Notes under the pieces: generated by a model | Seen by the model: only the letters and a program-made list of their open reading frames with translations | The model's database searches: none | What the model was told of the DNA's origin: nothing | DNA from: Melioribacteraceae bacterium | Lineage (GTDB): Bacteria > Bacteroidota > Ignavibacteria > Ignavibacteriales > Melioribacteraceae | NCBI GenBank assembly: GCA_021740785.1 | Contig: JAIOZI010000024.1 | Coordinates: forward strand, 1-62,742 | Length of the DNA stretch: 62,742 nucleotides | Direction: 5' to 3' | Translations under genes and position numbers: made by a program | Shown: positions 8,693-16,738 of the stretch, in pieces | How the letters are laid out: every line of letters starts with the position of its first letter | Numbering within the stretch: the stretch's first letter is position 1

Positions 8693-8895
8693 CTTCGAAT
8701 ACGCATTATAAAATGCATAACCCAGGATAATAGCTGTAAATGCTATAAAATAAGGGCGTAAAGGATCAAGAAAAGAAAATGTTGATGCAATTCCGCTTAA
8801 ACCGGCGAGAACAGCAAGTACAGGTGTTATGCAGCATAGTGACGCCAATACCGCCGTAACAATTGCACTGTTTTGAAATAATTTATTTAATTTCA

Positions 8896-9318
8896 TTATT
8901 TGTCTCCATCGTTGACTTTATATTCAATTACTTCAAGGATAGGACATTCATCTGCGGAGACTTCTTCTTGAATACATTGATGGACAAGTTTTGTTAATAC
9001 CTTTTTCATGTTCATTAAATCTTTGATTCTATTTTCTATATCGGTCAGCTTGTGTTCGGCTAAATGTTTTACATCCCCGCAGGTCGCTGATGACTCAATT
9101 TTTAGATTCAGCAATTCTTTTATCTCTTTTAATGTAAAGCCTAGTTCTTTAGCCCGCACTATAAATTTTAGTCTTTTTAAATCAGTATCATCATAAACCC
9201 GGTAGCGGGATTCTTTTCTTTTCGGTTTAGGCATCAATTTAATTTTTTCATAATAGCGTAGTGTTTCTACATTTACACCGACTGATTTCGCTATTTCACC
9301 AACTTGATATTCTTTCAT
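8896..9318 (-). CDS. merR: MerR mercury-responsive transcription regulator
   Basis: A 140-residue MerR-family activator/repressor. The winged helix begins VGEIAKSVGVNVETLRYYEK, and a dimerisation helix follows. Cys80, Cys115 and Cys125 match the spacing of the three Hg(II)-binding cysteines of MerR (82, 117 and 126 in Tn501), so it senses mercury and not zinc, copper or redox stress. I chose ATG at 9318. A longer reading frame to 9378 would run through the operator and promoter. It is the first gene of the operon and its stop overlaps the merT start, so it is likely autoregulated with the structural genes from one promoter. Confidence 0.95.
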   Translation of the reverse strand: MKEYQVGEIAKSVGVNVETLRYYEKIKLMPKPKRKESRYRVYDDTDLKRLKFIVRAKELGFTLKEIKELLNLKIESSATCGDVKHLAEHKLTDIENRIKDLMNMKKVLTKLVHQCIQEEVSADECPILEVIEYKVNDGDK

Positions 9319-9346
9319 AGATAAAACCTTTTGAACAATTATTACA

Positions 9347-9378
9347 AATATAATACCCGTGGTATGGTACGGAGTCAA
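9347..9378 (-). promoter_or_regulatory. MerR-type promoter and operator of the mer operon
   Basis: On the minus strand TTGACT (9378-9373) is followed by an imperfect dyad CCGTACCATACCACGG and then TATTAT (9355-9350) or TATATT (9352-9347). With the second choice the -35/-10 spacing is 20 bp, the stretched spacing expected of MerR-controlled promoters; with the first it is 17. The TTGACTCCGTAC start is shared with the Tn501 mer promoter. It lies about 30 bp upstream of the merR start codon and would drive merR, merTP and merA. Confidence 0.7.
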
Positions 9379-9435
9379 GTGAATTTTAATTTAATCAAAA
9401 ATTGTTTTCTGACTAATACCCTTTTTGTCAAAATC

Positions 9436-9470
9436 TTGACACTCCCCTTTTCCAACTGCAGTTATCTTTG
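9436..9470 (+). promoter_or_regulatory. Possible Bacteroidota-type promoter for the YceI gene
   Basis: TATCTTTG at 9463-9470 fits the TAnnTTTG -7 element of Bacteroidota promoters, and TTGAC lies at 9436-9440. The spacing (24 bp) is longer than the usual 17-21, so this is a weak call. It lies about 65 bp upstream of the ATG at 9535. The gene has an AAGGTG ribosome-binding site. Confidence 0.3.
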
Positions 9471-9534
9471 ATTCAGAAATTCGAAATAGATTTATCAGTA
9501 ATTACATAACAATAACAAATTATAAGGTGTAACA

Positions 9535-10278
9535 ATGAAAACAATTTCAAAACTCACATTTTCTATTTTACTTTTAGTTGCTATTTCGCTATCAGCACAA
9601 ACATTTTTTGCGGATTCGAAAGACGGAAGAAACCAAGCTTCATTTACATCGGAAGCGCCTTTCGAAAAAATTATTGGACTTGCAAGCGGCATTGAAGCAA
9701 TACTAATAATCAACAAAAATGATGTTACTAATAAACCCAAAGGTTTGGTAAAAGTAGCTATTGATAAAATTAAAACGGGTATCGATCTTAGGGATGAACA
9801 TTTACGAGGCGAGGACTGGCTTAATGCTGCCAAATATCCATACGCTGAATTTAAGTTGAAAGAAATAAAGAATCCTTCATCAAAGGTACTAAAGGATGGT
9901 GAAAAGATTGAGGCAACTTTTGTAGGAGATTTCAGTGTTCACGGTGTAAATAGGAAAGTTGAAGTTCCTGGCACAGTAAAATACTTCAAGGAAAGTGAAC
10001 AAACCAAAGCTAAAATGCCAGGCAATTTACTTGTTGCAAATGCTACATTTACAATTAAACTTTCCGATTACGGTGTTAAAATTCCATCAATGGTAGTTGG
10101 TAAGGTAAGTGAAGATGTAGAAATTTCAGTTGATTTTGTTGCCGGCGATTTAAATTTGGGTGCAACCGCAGCCTGCAATCCTTGTGGAATAGAAACAGAC
10201 GTTAAATGTAATCCTTGTTCGATGAAGAAAAGCAATCCATGCAATCCATGTTCAATGAAAAAAGAAAGCAAATCATAG
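9535..10278 (+). CDS. YceI-family periplasmic protein with CNPC-repeat tail
   Basis: A secreted 247-residue protein. A signal peptide of about 21 residues ends at SLSAQ. Residues about 25-205 show the YceI lipocalin-like barrel pattern: FTSEAPFEKIIGLA near the start, and GDFSVHGVNRKVEVPG and KLSDYGVKIPSM further on. YceI proteins bind isoprenoids or similar amphipathic molecules. The tail carries three CNPC motifs (Cys214/217, 225/228, 236/239) separated by Lys/Ser-rich spacers. These cysteines are not part of a normal YceI domain and could bind metal or haem, or form disulfides. It is divergent from merR, 216 bp away, and precedes the RR-leader protein by 69 bp. Mercury-thiol chemistry is a tempting link but is inference only. 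Confidence 0.85.
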   Translation: MKTISKLTFSILLLVAISLSAQTFFADSKDGRNQASFTSEAPFEKIIGLASGIEAILIINKNDVTNKPKGLVKVAIDKIKTGIDLRDEHLRGEDWLNAAKYPYAEFKLKEIKNPSSKVLKDGEKIEATFVGDFSVHGVNRKVEVPGTVKYFKESEQTKAKMPGNLLVANATFTIKLSDYGVKIPSMVVGKVSEDVEISVDFVAGDLNLGATAACNPCGIETDVKCNPCSMKKSNPCNPCSMKKESKS

Positions 10279-10347
10279 GAAATTATATAAAGTTCTTAGC
10301 GGAAGAAATAATTCTTCCGCAAGTTTTATTAAAAACGGTTTGAGAAA

Positions 10348-11028
10348 ATGAAAAGAAGACAATTTGTTAAATCCGGTTTTATTTTAATTGCGGCTTTTGC
10401 GGCAGGTTCAAAATTAGCAATACTAAATGCTGCCGAACGAACCGCAGATTTAGCGCAGGATTATAAAACAAAAATTTTGGGAATCATAAAAAGCTTAAAA
10501 AAAGAAGGCTCTAGTCTCGTTGCTAAAGTAATGAACGGCAGGAAATATGAATTTGATCCCTACACCCATTATCCAAATGACGGCGGTATTAAAGATAAAA
10601 CAACAGGTTTTCAATTATTTTTTCACGCACACCGCGAGGATGAATATGGACATTTTCACACATTTGCAACAGATGAAAACAACGAGCTTATCCACCTAAT
10701 TTTAATTTCTATGAACGCACAAGGTGAACTTATTGGACTTGCAACCGTAAATCGCTGGGTTACGGGTGATAAATATGTGAAAGCCGATCGGCTTAAAGAG
10801 TTAATAAAATCTTTTCATATAAATCCGGACCTTTATAAAGATAAGCGTGTGATTGAGTTTGTTAATTATATCTTCAAAGCATATAAAACCGAAATAGAAA
10901 AATTATTCGATCAACGCGATGAATGGATTATGAAGTACGCTAAGACTTATTATAAGGAACCTTTCGAGGATAGAGATTATGAAATTCTTTCCAGTAAAAA
11001 AATATTTTTAAAAGCAGGAAAACTTTAA
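10348..11028 (+). CDS. RR-leader secreted protein of unknown function (DUF6969-like)
   Basis: A 226-residue protein with an N-terminal MKRRQFVKSGF followed by a hydrophobic stretch and AAGSK, a Tat-like leader. The core contains FQLFFHAHREDEYGHFHTFA, rich in histidines, then a helical C-terminal half with repeated Lys/Glu. This resembles my memory of the DUF6969 family (HAHRxxEHGHFHxF), of unknown function, but I cannot confirm it. The His/Glu cluster could bind a metal, and Tat export would fit a folded metalloprotein. It lies between the YceI gene and a histidine kinase that starts one base after its stop, so the three are probably one operon. Confidence 0.72.
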   Translation: MKRRQFVKSGFILIAAFAAGSKLAILNAAERTADLAQDYKTKILGIIKSLKKEGSSLVAKVMNGRKYEFDPYTHYPNDGGIKDKTTGFQLFFHAHREDEYGHFHTFATDENNELIHLILISMNAQGELIGLATVNRWVTGDKYVKADRLKELIKSFHINPDLYKDKRVIEFVNYIFKAYKTEIEKLFDQRDEWIMKYAKTYYKEPFEDRDYEILSSKKIFLKAGKL

Positions 11029-11029
11029 C

Positions 11030-12583
11030 ATGAAACTCTGGATAAAACTATCAATTTTATTTACGCTGATTATCAATTTGTTTGTGCTACTACTATTCAT
11101 TTATTTGAATCCAAATGTAGAAGATGTTGCAGTTGATTTAGTTGGCGAAAAATTAAAAAGTATTGCTGCGTCTATTGCCGCAAGTGTGGACGGCGAACAA
11201 TTTAATCATATTGATCTTTATGATTCAGCTTCGGTAAACACGCACTTTTATACCGATATTCAATACACAATTTCAAAGGCTAAAAATAATTTAGAATTAT
11301 CCGATGAAGATTATACAATCTCTTTGTTGGATAAAAACAGTCTTGCATTTGGTGTCGTTCTTAATCAAGATAAAAAAGGAAAAAATGTATTGCTTCCGCT
11401 CAGTAATGAAGCAAGAGAGACCGTTGAACGAGTTTATCAAAATAAACATTGCGAGTTTTCGATTATTTACGAACAGAAAAAGGGGAACGTACTTTCCGGG
11501 TTTGCACCGATTTACGACAGCCTAAAAAATGTTTCAGGTATTGTTCAAGTCGATCAAAATTTTGAAGATGTAAATACAAGAATCGATAATGTATTGAGTT
11601 CAGTTTTTATCGGCAGTCTTATATTTCTTCCGCTAACTATTGTATTTAGTTTTGTTACTTCTGCTATTTTTCTTTCCCCTATCGGGAAAATAAAAAATCA
11701 AATTATGAAAATTGCATCCGGGAATTACTCGGAGTCGCCTCGTATTAAATCCAGCGGAGAAGTTAAAGAACTTGTAAATGCCGCCGAAAATTTAAGAGCG
11801 ACAATTTTAGAACAACAAAAGAAAATATTTGAGAACATTCAAGAACTAAAATCAGCAAAAAATAAAGCCGAAGCATCCGATAGAATAAAAAGTGAATTTT
11901 TAGCAGTTATCTCACACGAAATTAGAACCCCATTGAATGTAATTCTTGGTAACATCGAAGTGTTAAAAATGGAGCTGAACGAAGAGGAGATAAATGAACT
12001 CGAAGAAATTCTGGGCCCAATAAAAATAGGAAGCCAAAGATTAATTAGAACCGTTGAGATGCTGGTTCTTTACAGCGACATTGTATCCGGCAGCTATAAC
12101 TTTAAAAAAGAATATACAAATGTAAACGACTTATTCTTTTCAATCAGCGAGAAGTATAAAAAAGAAGCCGAGCAGAAAGGCATACAGATTAAATACGACT
12201 GTGTGACCAATACCGGCATGATTCAAACAGACATAAATATATTAACGGAGACAATAACACAAATAGCCGATAATGCTGTGAAATTTAGTGAGTCCGGAAG
12301 CATCGTTTTTTGTATATTCGAAAAAGACGATGGTAAAATTGAATTAATAGTTCAAGACGAGGGAATCGGTATTTCAAAAGATTTTATGAAAAGCATATAC
12401 AAACCATTTACTCAAGAAGATATGAGCTATCAACGTCCATACGAAGGCAACGGTATTGGTTTGGCTGTCGCTAAAAAATGCAGTGATTTGTTGGGAATGG
12501 AGTTGAGAATTGAAAGCGAAAAAGGTAAAGGAACAACTGCAAAAATTATAATCCCCGTTCAAAATACTTTTAGTATTTCTTAA
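11030..12583 (+). CDS. Membrane sensor histidine kinase
   Basis: A 517-residue kinase with a first membrane helix at about 7-29, a periplasmic sensor of about 150 residues (Cache-like in length), a second helix at about 190-215, a HAMP linker to about 265, then HisKA with His296 in ISHEIRTPLN, and HATPase. The N box (IADNAVKF), G1 box (DEGIGISKDF) and G2 box (GNGIGLAVAKK) are intact. There is no receiver domain and no response regulator nearby. The catalytic half resembles the end of the giant kinase 6 kb to the left. It begins two bases after the preceding secreted-protein gene, so it may sense something related to that periplasmic protein. Confidence 0.93.
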   Translation: MKLWIKLSILFTLIINLFVLLLFIYLNPNVEDVAVDLVGEKLKSIAASIAASVDGEQFNHIDLYDSASVNTHFYTDIQYTISKAKNNLELSDEDYTISLLDKNSLAFGVVLNQDKKGKNVLLPLSNEARETVERVYQNKHCEFSIIYEQKKGNVLSGFAPIYDSLKNVSGIVQVDQNFEDVNTRIDNVLSSVFIGSLIFLPLTIVFSFVTSAIFLSPIGKIKNQIMKIASGNYSESPRIKSSGEVKELVNAAENLRATILEQQKKIFENIQELKSAKNKAEASDRIKSEFLAVISHEIRTPLNVILGNIEVLKMELNEEEINELEEILGPIKIGSQRLIRTVEMLVLYSDIVSGSYNFKKEYTNVNDLFFSISEKYKKEAEQKGIQIKYDCVTNTGMIQTDINILTETITQIADNAVKFSESGSIVFCIFEKDDGKIELIVQDEGIGISKDFMKSIYKPFTQEDMSYQRPYEGNGIGLAVAKKCSDLLGMELRIESEKGKGTTAKIIIPVQNTFSIS

Positions 12584-12606
12584 AAAATTTGCGATAAGGA
12601 GATAAA

Positions 12607-14232
12607 ATGACTAAAGCTGAGTCGAGGGTTAAAATTGCAACATTCAGCGAACTCGAAGACCGCAAACCAACTTACGCACTCGCCATTAATGTTGATCTTG
12701 TTGTGATTCGATATGATGAAGATGTTTCTGTTCTTTACGGAAGATGCCTTCACCGCGGTGCTCTTCTTTCCGATGGATTTGTTGAAGGTGATAATTTAAT
12801 CTGCGGTGTTCACTACTGGGACTACAGATATGATACCGGGATAAGTGAATACAACAACGAAGAACAGCTAAGAAAGTTTACCTCTTGGATTGACAAAGAA
12901 AACGATGCTGTTTACGTCGATGAAGATGAGCTGAAACAATGGGAAAGGGATAACCCGCAGCCGTATAACCGCGATTCGTATTTAGGCTTATATGCAGACA
13001 TTCACGGTGCAGAAGAAGAACCGAACAATAATTACATTCAGCAATTAGCAAAAAGCGGAATAAAAGCCGTTGGTAAACATGGCGTCAGTTCTGCAATGGG
13101 AGTACCGTACAACGAGCTTCCCAAATGGAATGATATTCAAATTATAACCGCGCAGTTATCAAAAAAACCTTTGCTTGATGAAATAGAAGTTTCTACTGAA
13201 TTAATAATAGGACCAAATGCAAAGAAACCGCTTAAGTTAGATATCCCAATTTTTGTCAGTGATATGAGTTTTGGCGCATTAAGCGAAGAAGCAAAAATTG
13301 CCCTTGCCAAAGGGGCTGAATTAGCCGGCACCGGCATTTGCTCCGGTGAAGGCGGAATGCTGCCGGAAGAACAACAGAATAATTCAAAATATTTTTATGA
13401 ATTTGCTTCTGCTAAATTCGGATGGAATATTGAAAATGTTAAGAACGTTCAAGCGTTTCATTTTAAGGGTGGGCAAGGTGCTAAAACAGGAACAGGCGGT
13501 CATCTTCCCGGTGATAAGGTTAAAGGTAAAATTGCAGAAGTACGCGGACTTGAAGAAGGCAAATCAGCAATTAGTCCTTCCACATTCCCGGACTTAACAA
13601 CACCCGCCGATTTCAAAATACTGGCGGATGAAGTAAGAGAAATTTCCGGCGGTATTCCTATCGGCTTTAAACTTTCTGCACAGCACATTGAAGCAGATAT
13701 TGATTTTGCTATAGAGGCAAGCGCCGATTATATTATTCTTGACGGCAGAGGCGGCGGAACCGGCTCGGCGCCAAATATTTTTAAGAATAATATTTCCGTT
13801 CCTTCAATCCCGGCATTAGCCCGCGCTAGAAAACATCTCGATAAAGTTGGCGCTAATGATGTAACGTTAATTGTTACCGGTGGTTTACGAACCGAATCCG
13901 ATTTTGTTAAAGCACTTGCTCTAGGTGCTGATGGAATAGCAATTGCAAATTCTGCTATTCAAGCAATCGGATGTTTGGGAATGCGGGCTTGCCACACTAA
14001 TAATTGTCCGGTTGGAATTGCAACTCAAAGAGAAGATTTGCGTTCAAGAATTATAATCGATCAATCGGCAAAGCAGCTTCAAAATTATTTTGAAGCAACA
14101 ACAGAATTGATGAAAGTACTGGCAAGAGCATGCGGGCATAATAGTTTAAGCAAATTTTCGATTAATGATTTAACAACATTTAAGAAAGATATGTCTGAAT
14201 TGAGCGGAATAAAGTTTGGAGGAGTAATTTAA
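12607..14232 (+). CDS. Rieske domain fused to FMN glutamate-synthase-like domain
   Basis: A 541-residue cytoplasmic oxidoreductase. Residues about 10-110 are a Rieske [2Fe-2S] domain with ligands in CLH (Cys47, His49) and CGVH (Cys66, His69). From about 150 on comes the FMN-binding synthase barrel of glutamate synthase: GGQGAKTGTGGHLPGDKV, a GGGTGSAP loop and DGIAIANSAIQ. CLGMRACHTNNC (Cys456, 462, 467) has the C-x5-C-x4-C spacing of the [3Fe-4S] cluster of GltB. There is no glutaminase domain and no GltD partner nearby, so it is probably not a normal GOGAT. The Rieske domain may replace the small subunit as electron donor. A GATAAGGAGATAAA ribosome-binding site precedes the ATG. Confidence 0.92.
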   Translation: MTKAESRVKIATFSELEDRKPTYALAINVDLVVIRYDEDVSVLYGRCLHRGALLSDGFVEGDNLICGVHYWDYRYDTGISEYNNEEQLRKFTSWIDKENDAVYVDEDELKQWERDNPQPYNRDSYLGLYADIHGAEEEPNNNYIQQLAKSGIKAVGKHGVSSAMGVPYNELPKWNDIQIITAQLSKKPLLDEIEVSTELIIGPNAKKPLKLDIPIFVSDMSFGALSEEAKIALAKGAELAGTGICSGEGGMLPEEQQNNSKYFYEFASAKFGWNIENVKNVQAFHFKGGQGAKTGTGGHLPGDKVKGKIAEVRGLEEGKSAISPSTFPDLTTPADFKILADEVREISGGIPIGFKLSAQHIEADIDFAIEASADYIILDGRGGGTGSAPNIFKNNISVPSIPALARARKHLDKVGANDVTLIVTGGLRTESDFVKALALGADGIAIANSAIQAIGCLGMRACHTNNCPVGIATQREDLRSRIIIDQSAKQLQNYFEATTELMKVLARACGHNSLSKFSINDLTTFKKDMSELSGIKFGGVI

Positions 14233-14256
14233 TAATAAAATACATGCAGAAATTTT

Positions 14257-14299
14257 AATCTGTTCAAATCAGTTTTTTCCGTGTCATCAGTGTTCTATT
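14257..14299. repeat. Short degenerate intergenic repeat remnant
   Basis: The gap before the DUF5996 gene holds a stretch with AATCTGTTCAAATC and CCGTGTCATCAGTGTTCTA. I recall similar ATCTGTG/ATCCGTG-type repeats between genes of many environmental bacteria. Only one copy is seen in this window, so it is a weak call. Confidence 0.3.
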
Positions 14300-14322
14300 A
14301 AAAAATCAAATATGGATTCATA

Positions 14323-15153
14323 ATGAAATTACAAACAATTGATTATAAAGAATTTTCTAAAACAAGAAACACAATTCAGCTCTATGCTCAACTGCTAAGC
14401 GCTGTTAAAGGCAAATACATTCCGCATCAAAAAAATTGGGAAGAGTTCAGCTTAAAAACTTATGCTAAAGGTTTCACAACCGGACCAATTCCGATTGAAT
14501 CAGATAACGGAATAGAAGCACTTGATCTGAACATAAATTTAATCGAACATAAATTGAAATTGTTTTTCGGCGATAAGAGAGATGAAATAGATTTACATCA
14601 AACAAACATAAAATCTTTTACAGAAAAAGTTCTCGAAAAAATTTCGAGCTATGGATTGGAAGATTTCGAACCGGGAGAAAAATTCTTTGCCGAAGATGAA
14701 CTAATCTATGATGAAGAGGAAGTAAATAAAATATGGAATACATTTCGTCAAATATATTTTCTTCTTTTTCAACTTCGAGGAAGCACTCTATTCGAGACAA
14801 GCAATATCAATTTTTGGGCACATCATTCCGATATGGCGCTTTTAATATTTTCGGGTAAAATTATCGAAGGGAAAGATCCGGAAGATTGGGATAACTCCCG
14901 CGAGCAAATGAACTTTGGGTTTTCATCCGGTGATGAAGGAGTTGGTCAACCCTATTTTTATATTACTGCTTATCCCTTTGACGAAAAGCTCTTTGAAATT
15001 GAACTGCCCGAATTTGCCCGCCGGCAGAAAGAGGGATGGAAAGGTGTAGTTGTTGAGTTTGATCAATTACATAAATATTCGGTTACGGAAAATGATTTAG
15101 TTTCTCTGATGAACAACTTACTTGAACAGAACTTTACAATAAATAAGGAATAG
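14323..15153 (+). CDS. DUF5996 family protein
   Basis: A 276-residue soluble protein. The N-terminal pattern (TIQLYAQLLSAVKGKYIP..NWEEFSLKTYAKGFTTGPIP) and the later NFWAHHSDMALLIFSG match the DUF5996 family, in which an LHLWTQ..GK start, a GLTT..IP motif and an FFWGSFDLA-like motif recur. No function is known for the family, and I see no signal peptide, membrane helix or cysteine cluster. It lies 90 bp after the Rieske-synthase gene and directly before the rhodanese gene (4 bp), which it may be translated with. Confidence 0.8.
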   Translation: MKLQTIDYKEFSKTRNTIQLYAQLLSAVKGKYIPHQKNWEEFSLKTYAKGFTTGPIPIESDNGIEALDLNINLIEHKLKLFFGDKRDEIDLHQTNIKSFTEKVLEKISSYGLEDFEPGEKFFAEDELIYDEEEVNKIWNTFRQIYFLLFQLRGSTLFETSNINFWAHHSDMALLIFSGKIIEGKDPEDWDNSREQMNFGFSSGDEGVGQPYFYITAYPFDEKLFEIELPEFARRQKEGWKGVVVEFDQLHKYSVTENDLVSLMNNLLEQNFTINKE

Positions 15154-15157
15154 AATA

Positions 15158-16486
15158 TTGACTTATCCTGAAATATCGACTAATAAACTGAAAGAACTTA
15201 TAAACCAGGATGCAATTAGAATTATCGACGCTCGACCAATTGACGCATACAATGGATGGAAATTGAAATGTGAATTAAGAGGCGGTCACATAACAAGTGC
15301 TAAAACTCTGCCTGCAAAGTGGACAAATTATATGGACTGGATAGAAATTGTTGATTCAAAAAATATATCCAGAAATGAGAAGATTATTATTTATGGTTAT
15401 GATGAGTTTGAGATTACATTAGTTGCCAAATCTTTTCAGCGGAATGATTTTAACAACATCTTCATATATCCTCATTTTCTTGATGAATGGGTAAATGAGG
15501 AAACGCTTCCGATGGAAAAACTTCCGCGTTATAAAAATTTAGTATACGCGGAATGGGTGAAAGATATAATTGATGGTGAACAGCCGCCTGAACACGATGG
15601 GAGTAAAACCGTTATATGTCACGCGCATTACAGAAACCGGGATGCATATTTAAGCGGTCATATTCCCGGCGCGATAGATATTGATACACTGGCATTGGAA
15701 TCACCGGAAACTTGGAACAGAAGAACACCAGAAGAAATAAAAAATGCGTTGGAAGAACACGGCATCACTTCTGATACCACAGTTATAATGTACGGTAAGT
15801 TTATGTATCCGGATAATGCAGATGAATTTCCCGGCAGCGCCGCCGGTGATATCGGGGCAATACGATGCGCAGCAATTATGATGTATGCCGGTGTAAAAGA
15901 TGTTAGAGTTTTGAACGGCGGTTTCCAATCTTGGGAAGATGCCGGTTATGAAGTTAGTTGTGAAGATGTACCTAAGAAACCTGTTGATGATTTTGGCGTC
16001 GCAATTCCTCAGCAGCCTGAGTTGTTTGTTGATACTCTCGAAGCAAAAGAAATACTTAATTCGAAAGATGCTGAGTTAGTATCTGTTAGAAGTTGGCCCG
16101 AGTTTATCGGTAAAGTGAGCGGTTATAATTATATCGAGAAAAAAGGACGAATACCCGGAGCAATTTTTGGTAACTGCGGTTCAGATGCTTATCACATGGA
16201 AAATTATAGAAATCTTGATCACACTACCCGTGAGTTCCACGAAATTGAAGATAACTGGAAAGAGTTCGGTATTACTCCGGACAAACGTCTTGCCTTTTAT
16301 TGTGGAACCGGCTGGCGTGGAAGCGAAGCATTTTTTAATGCATGGCTTATGGGTTATCCTAAAGTTTCCGTTTACGATGGCGGCTGGTTTGAATGGAGTA
16401 ATGATCCCACTAATCCTTATGAAACAGGCTTACCAATTGATTCAGCCAGATATAAAAAAGAAACAAATAACATCTATGCAAAGTAG
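15158..16486 (+). CDS. Triple-rhodanese sulfurtransferase
   Basis: A 442-residue protein with three rhodanese domains at about 1-115, 130-265 and 285-435. The third has the active-site loop LAFYCGTGWRGSEA with the persulfide-carrying cysteine. In the first two the loop reads IIYGYDEFE and VIMYGKFMYP, with no cysteine, so they are probably structural. Domain entries DARPIDAY and HIPGAIDID are typical CH2-type motifs. A transport or sulfur-transfer function in the cytoplasm is likely; there is no signal peptide. It starts with TTG four bases after the DUF5996 stop. It closes the row of plus-strand genes from 9535. Confidence 0.87.
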   Translation: MTYPEISTNKLKELINQDAIRIIDARPIDAYNGWKLKCELRGGHITSAKTLPAKWTNYMDWIEIVDSKNISRNEKIIIYGYDEFEITLVAKSFQRNDFNNIFIYPHFLDEWVNEETLPMEKLPRYKNLVYAEWVKDIIDGEQPPEHDGSKTVICHAHYRNRDAYLSGHIPGAIDIDTLALESPETWNRRTPEEIKNALEEHGITSDTTVIMYGKFMYPDNADEFPGSAAGDIGAIRCAAIMMYAGVKDVRVLNGGFQSWEDAGYEVSCEDVPKKPVDDFGVAIPQQPELFVDTLEAKEILNSKDAELVSVRSWPEFIGKVSGYNYIEKKGRIPGAIFGNCGSDAYHMENYRNLDHTTREFHEIEDNWKEFGITPDKRLAFYCGTGWRGSEAFFNAWLMGYPKVSVYDGGWFEWSNDPTNPYETGLPIDSARYKKETNNIYAK

Positions 16487-16661
16487 GGTTTAATATTTTT
16501 TTTTGGAAATAAAAGAAATTTGGAGCGAGAATAAATTGGCAGAAAGCAATGACATAATTATGATTGAATGACCCCACTAACCTCTTCTTGATTCGTGCAA
16601 TAAAATCTCATTCGTAAATCTGTAATGCATATTAAATGGTTTAATTATTAACGATAAATAT

Positions 16662-16720
16662 AAATTTGGCAACTTTACTTGCTATATTTATGAAAATTTG
16701 GCAACTTTAGTTGTCATATT
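16662..16720. promoter_or_regulatory. Twin 27-bp operator-like repeats before the DUF4143 ATPase
   Basis: Two copies of a 27-bp sequence begin AAATTTGGCAACTTTA at 16662 and 16694, with three mismatches between them. The distance from start to start is 32 bp, about three turns of DNA. Each also has a partial internal inverted repeat (GGCAACT/AGTTGTC in the second copy). The ATG follows 19 bp after the second copy. The layout suggests binding by a dimeric regulator or a self-regulating ATPase. No promoter was identified with confidence. Confidence 0.5.
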
Positions 16721-16738
16721 AATATAAAACTGAGAAAA

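Larger units (their letters stand above)
8235..8896 (-). pseudogene. merT: MerTP mercury transporter, frame broken by a 17-bp palindrome
   Basis: MerTP proteins combine the MerT inner-membrane Hg(II) importer with a MerP-like HMA domain. The first frame (8896 to about 8636) gives MerT: a membrane helix with the Cys21-Cys22 pair in ASLCCITPVL, two more helices and a cytoplasmic ECAC pair. The second frame continues from 8618 with DEESPAKKSFINTKEF, a helix, and an HMA domain with GMTCTGC. The frames are separated by exactly 8619-8635, a palindrome with CCTGCC and GGCAGG arms. Removing these 17 bases yields one 214-residue protein ending at 8235. Residues 69-74 (NPALRG) are a second, in-frame palindromic insert. 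The start overlaps the merR stop by one base. If translated as it stands, a MerT-only product of 114 residues would be made. A sequencing error is possible, but the fit is precise. Confidence 0.88.

Noticed and set aside
16515-16572. Short frame with a GGAG site after the rhodanese gene
   Set aside because: Only about 12 codons from a TTG, with no similarity; probably chance.
16662-16720. Two repeats considered as a CRISPR array
   Set aside because: Only two units, a 5-bp gap in place of a spacer, and no cas genes in the window.
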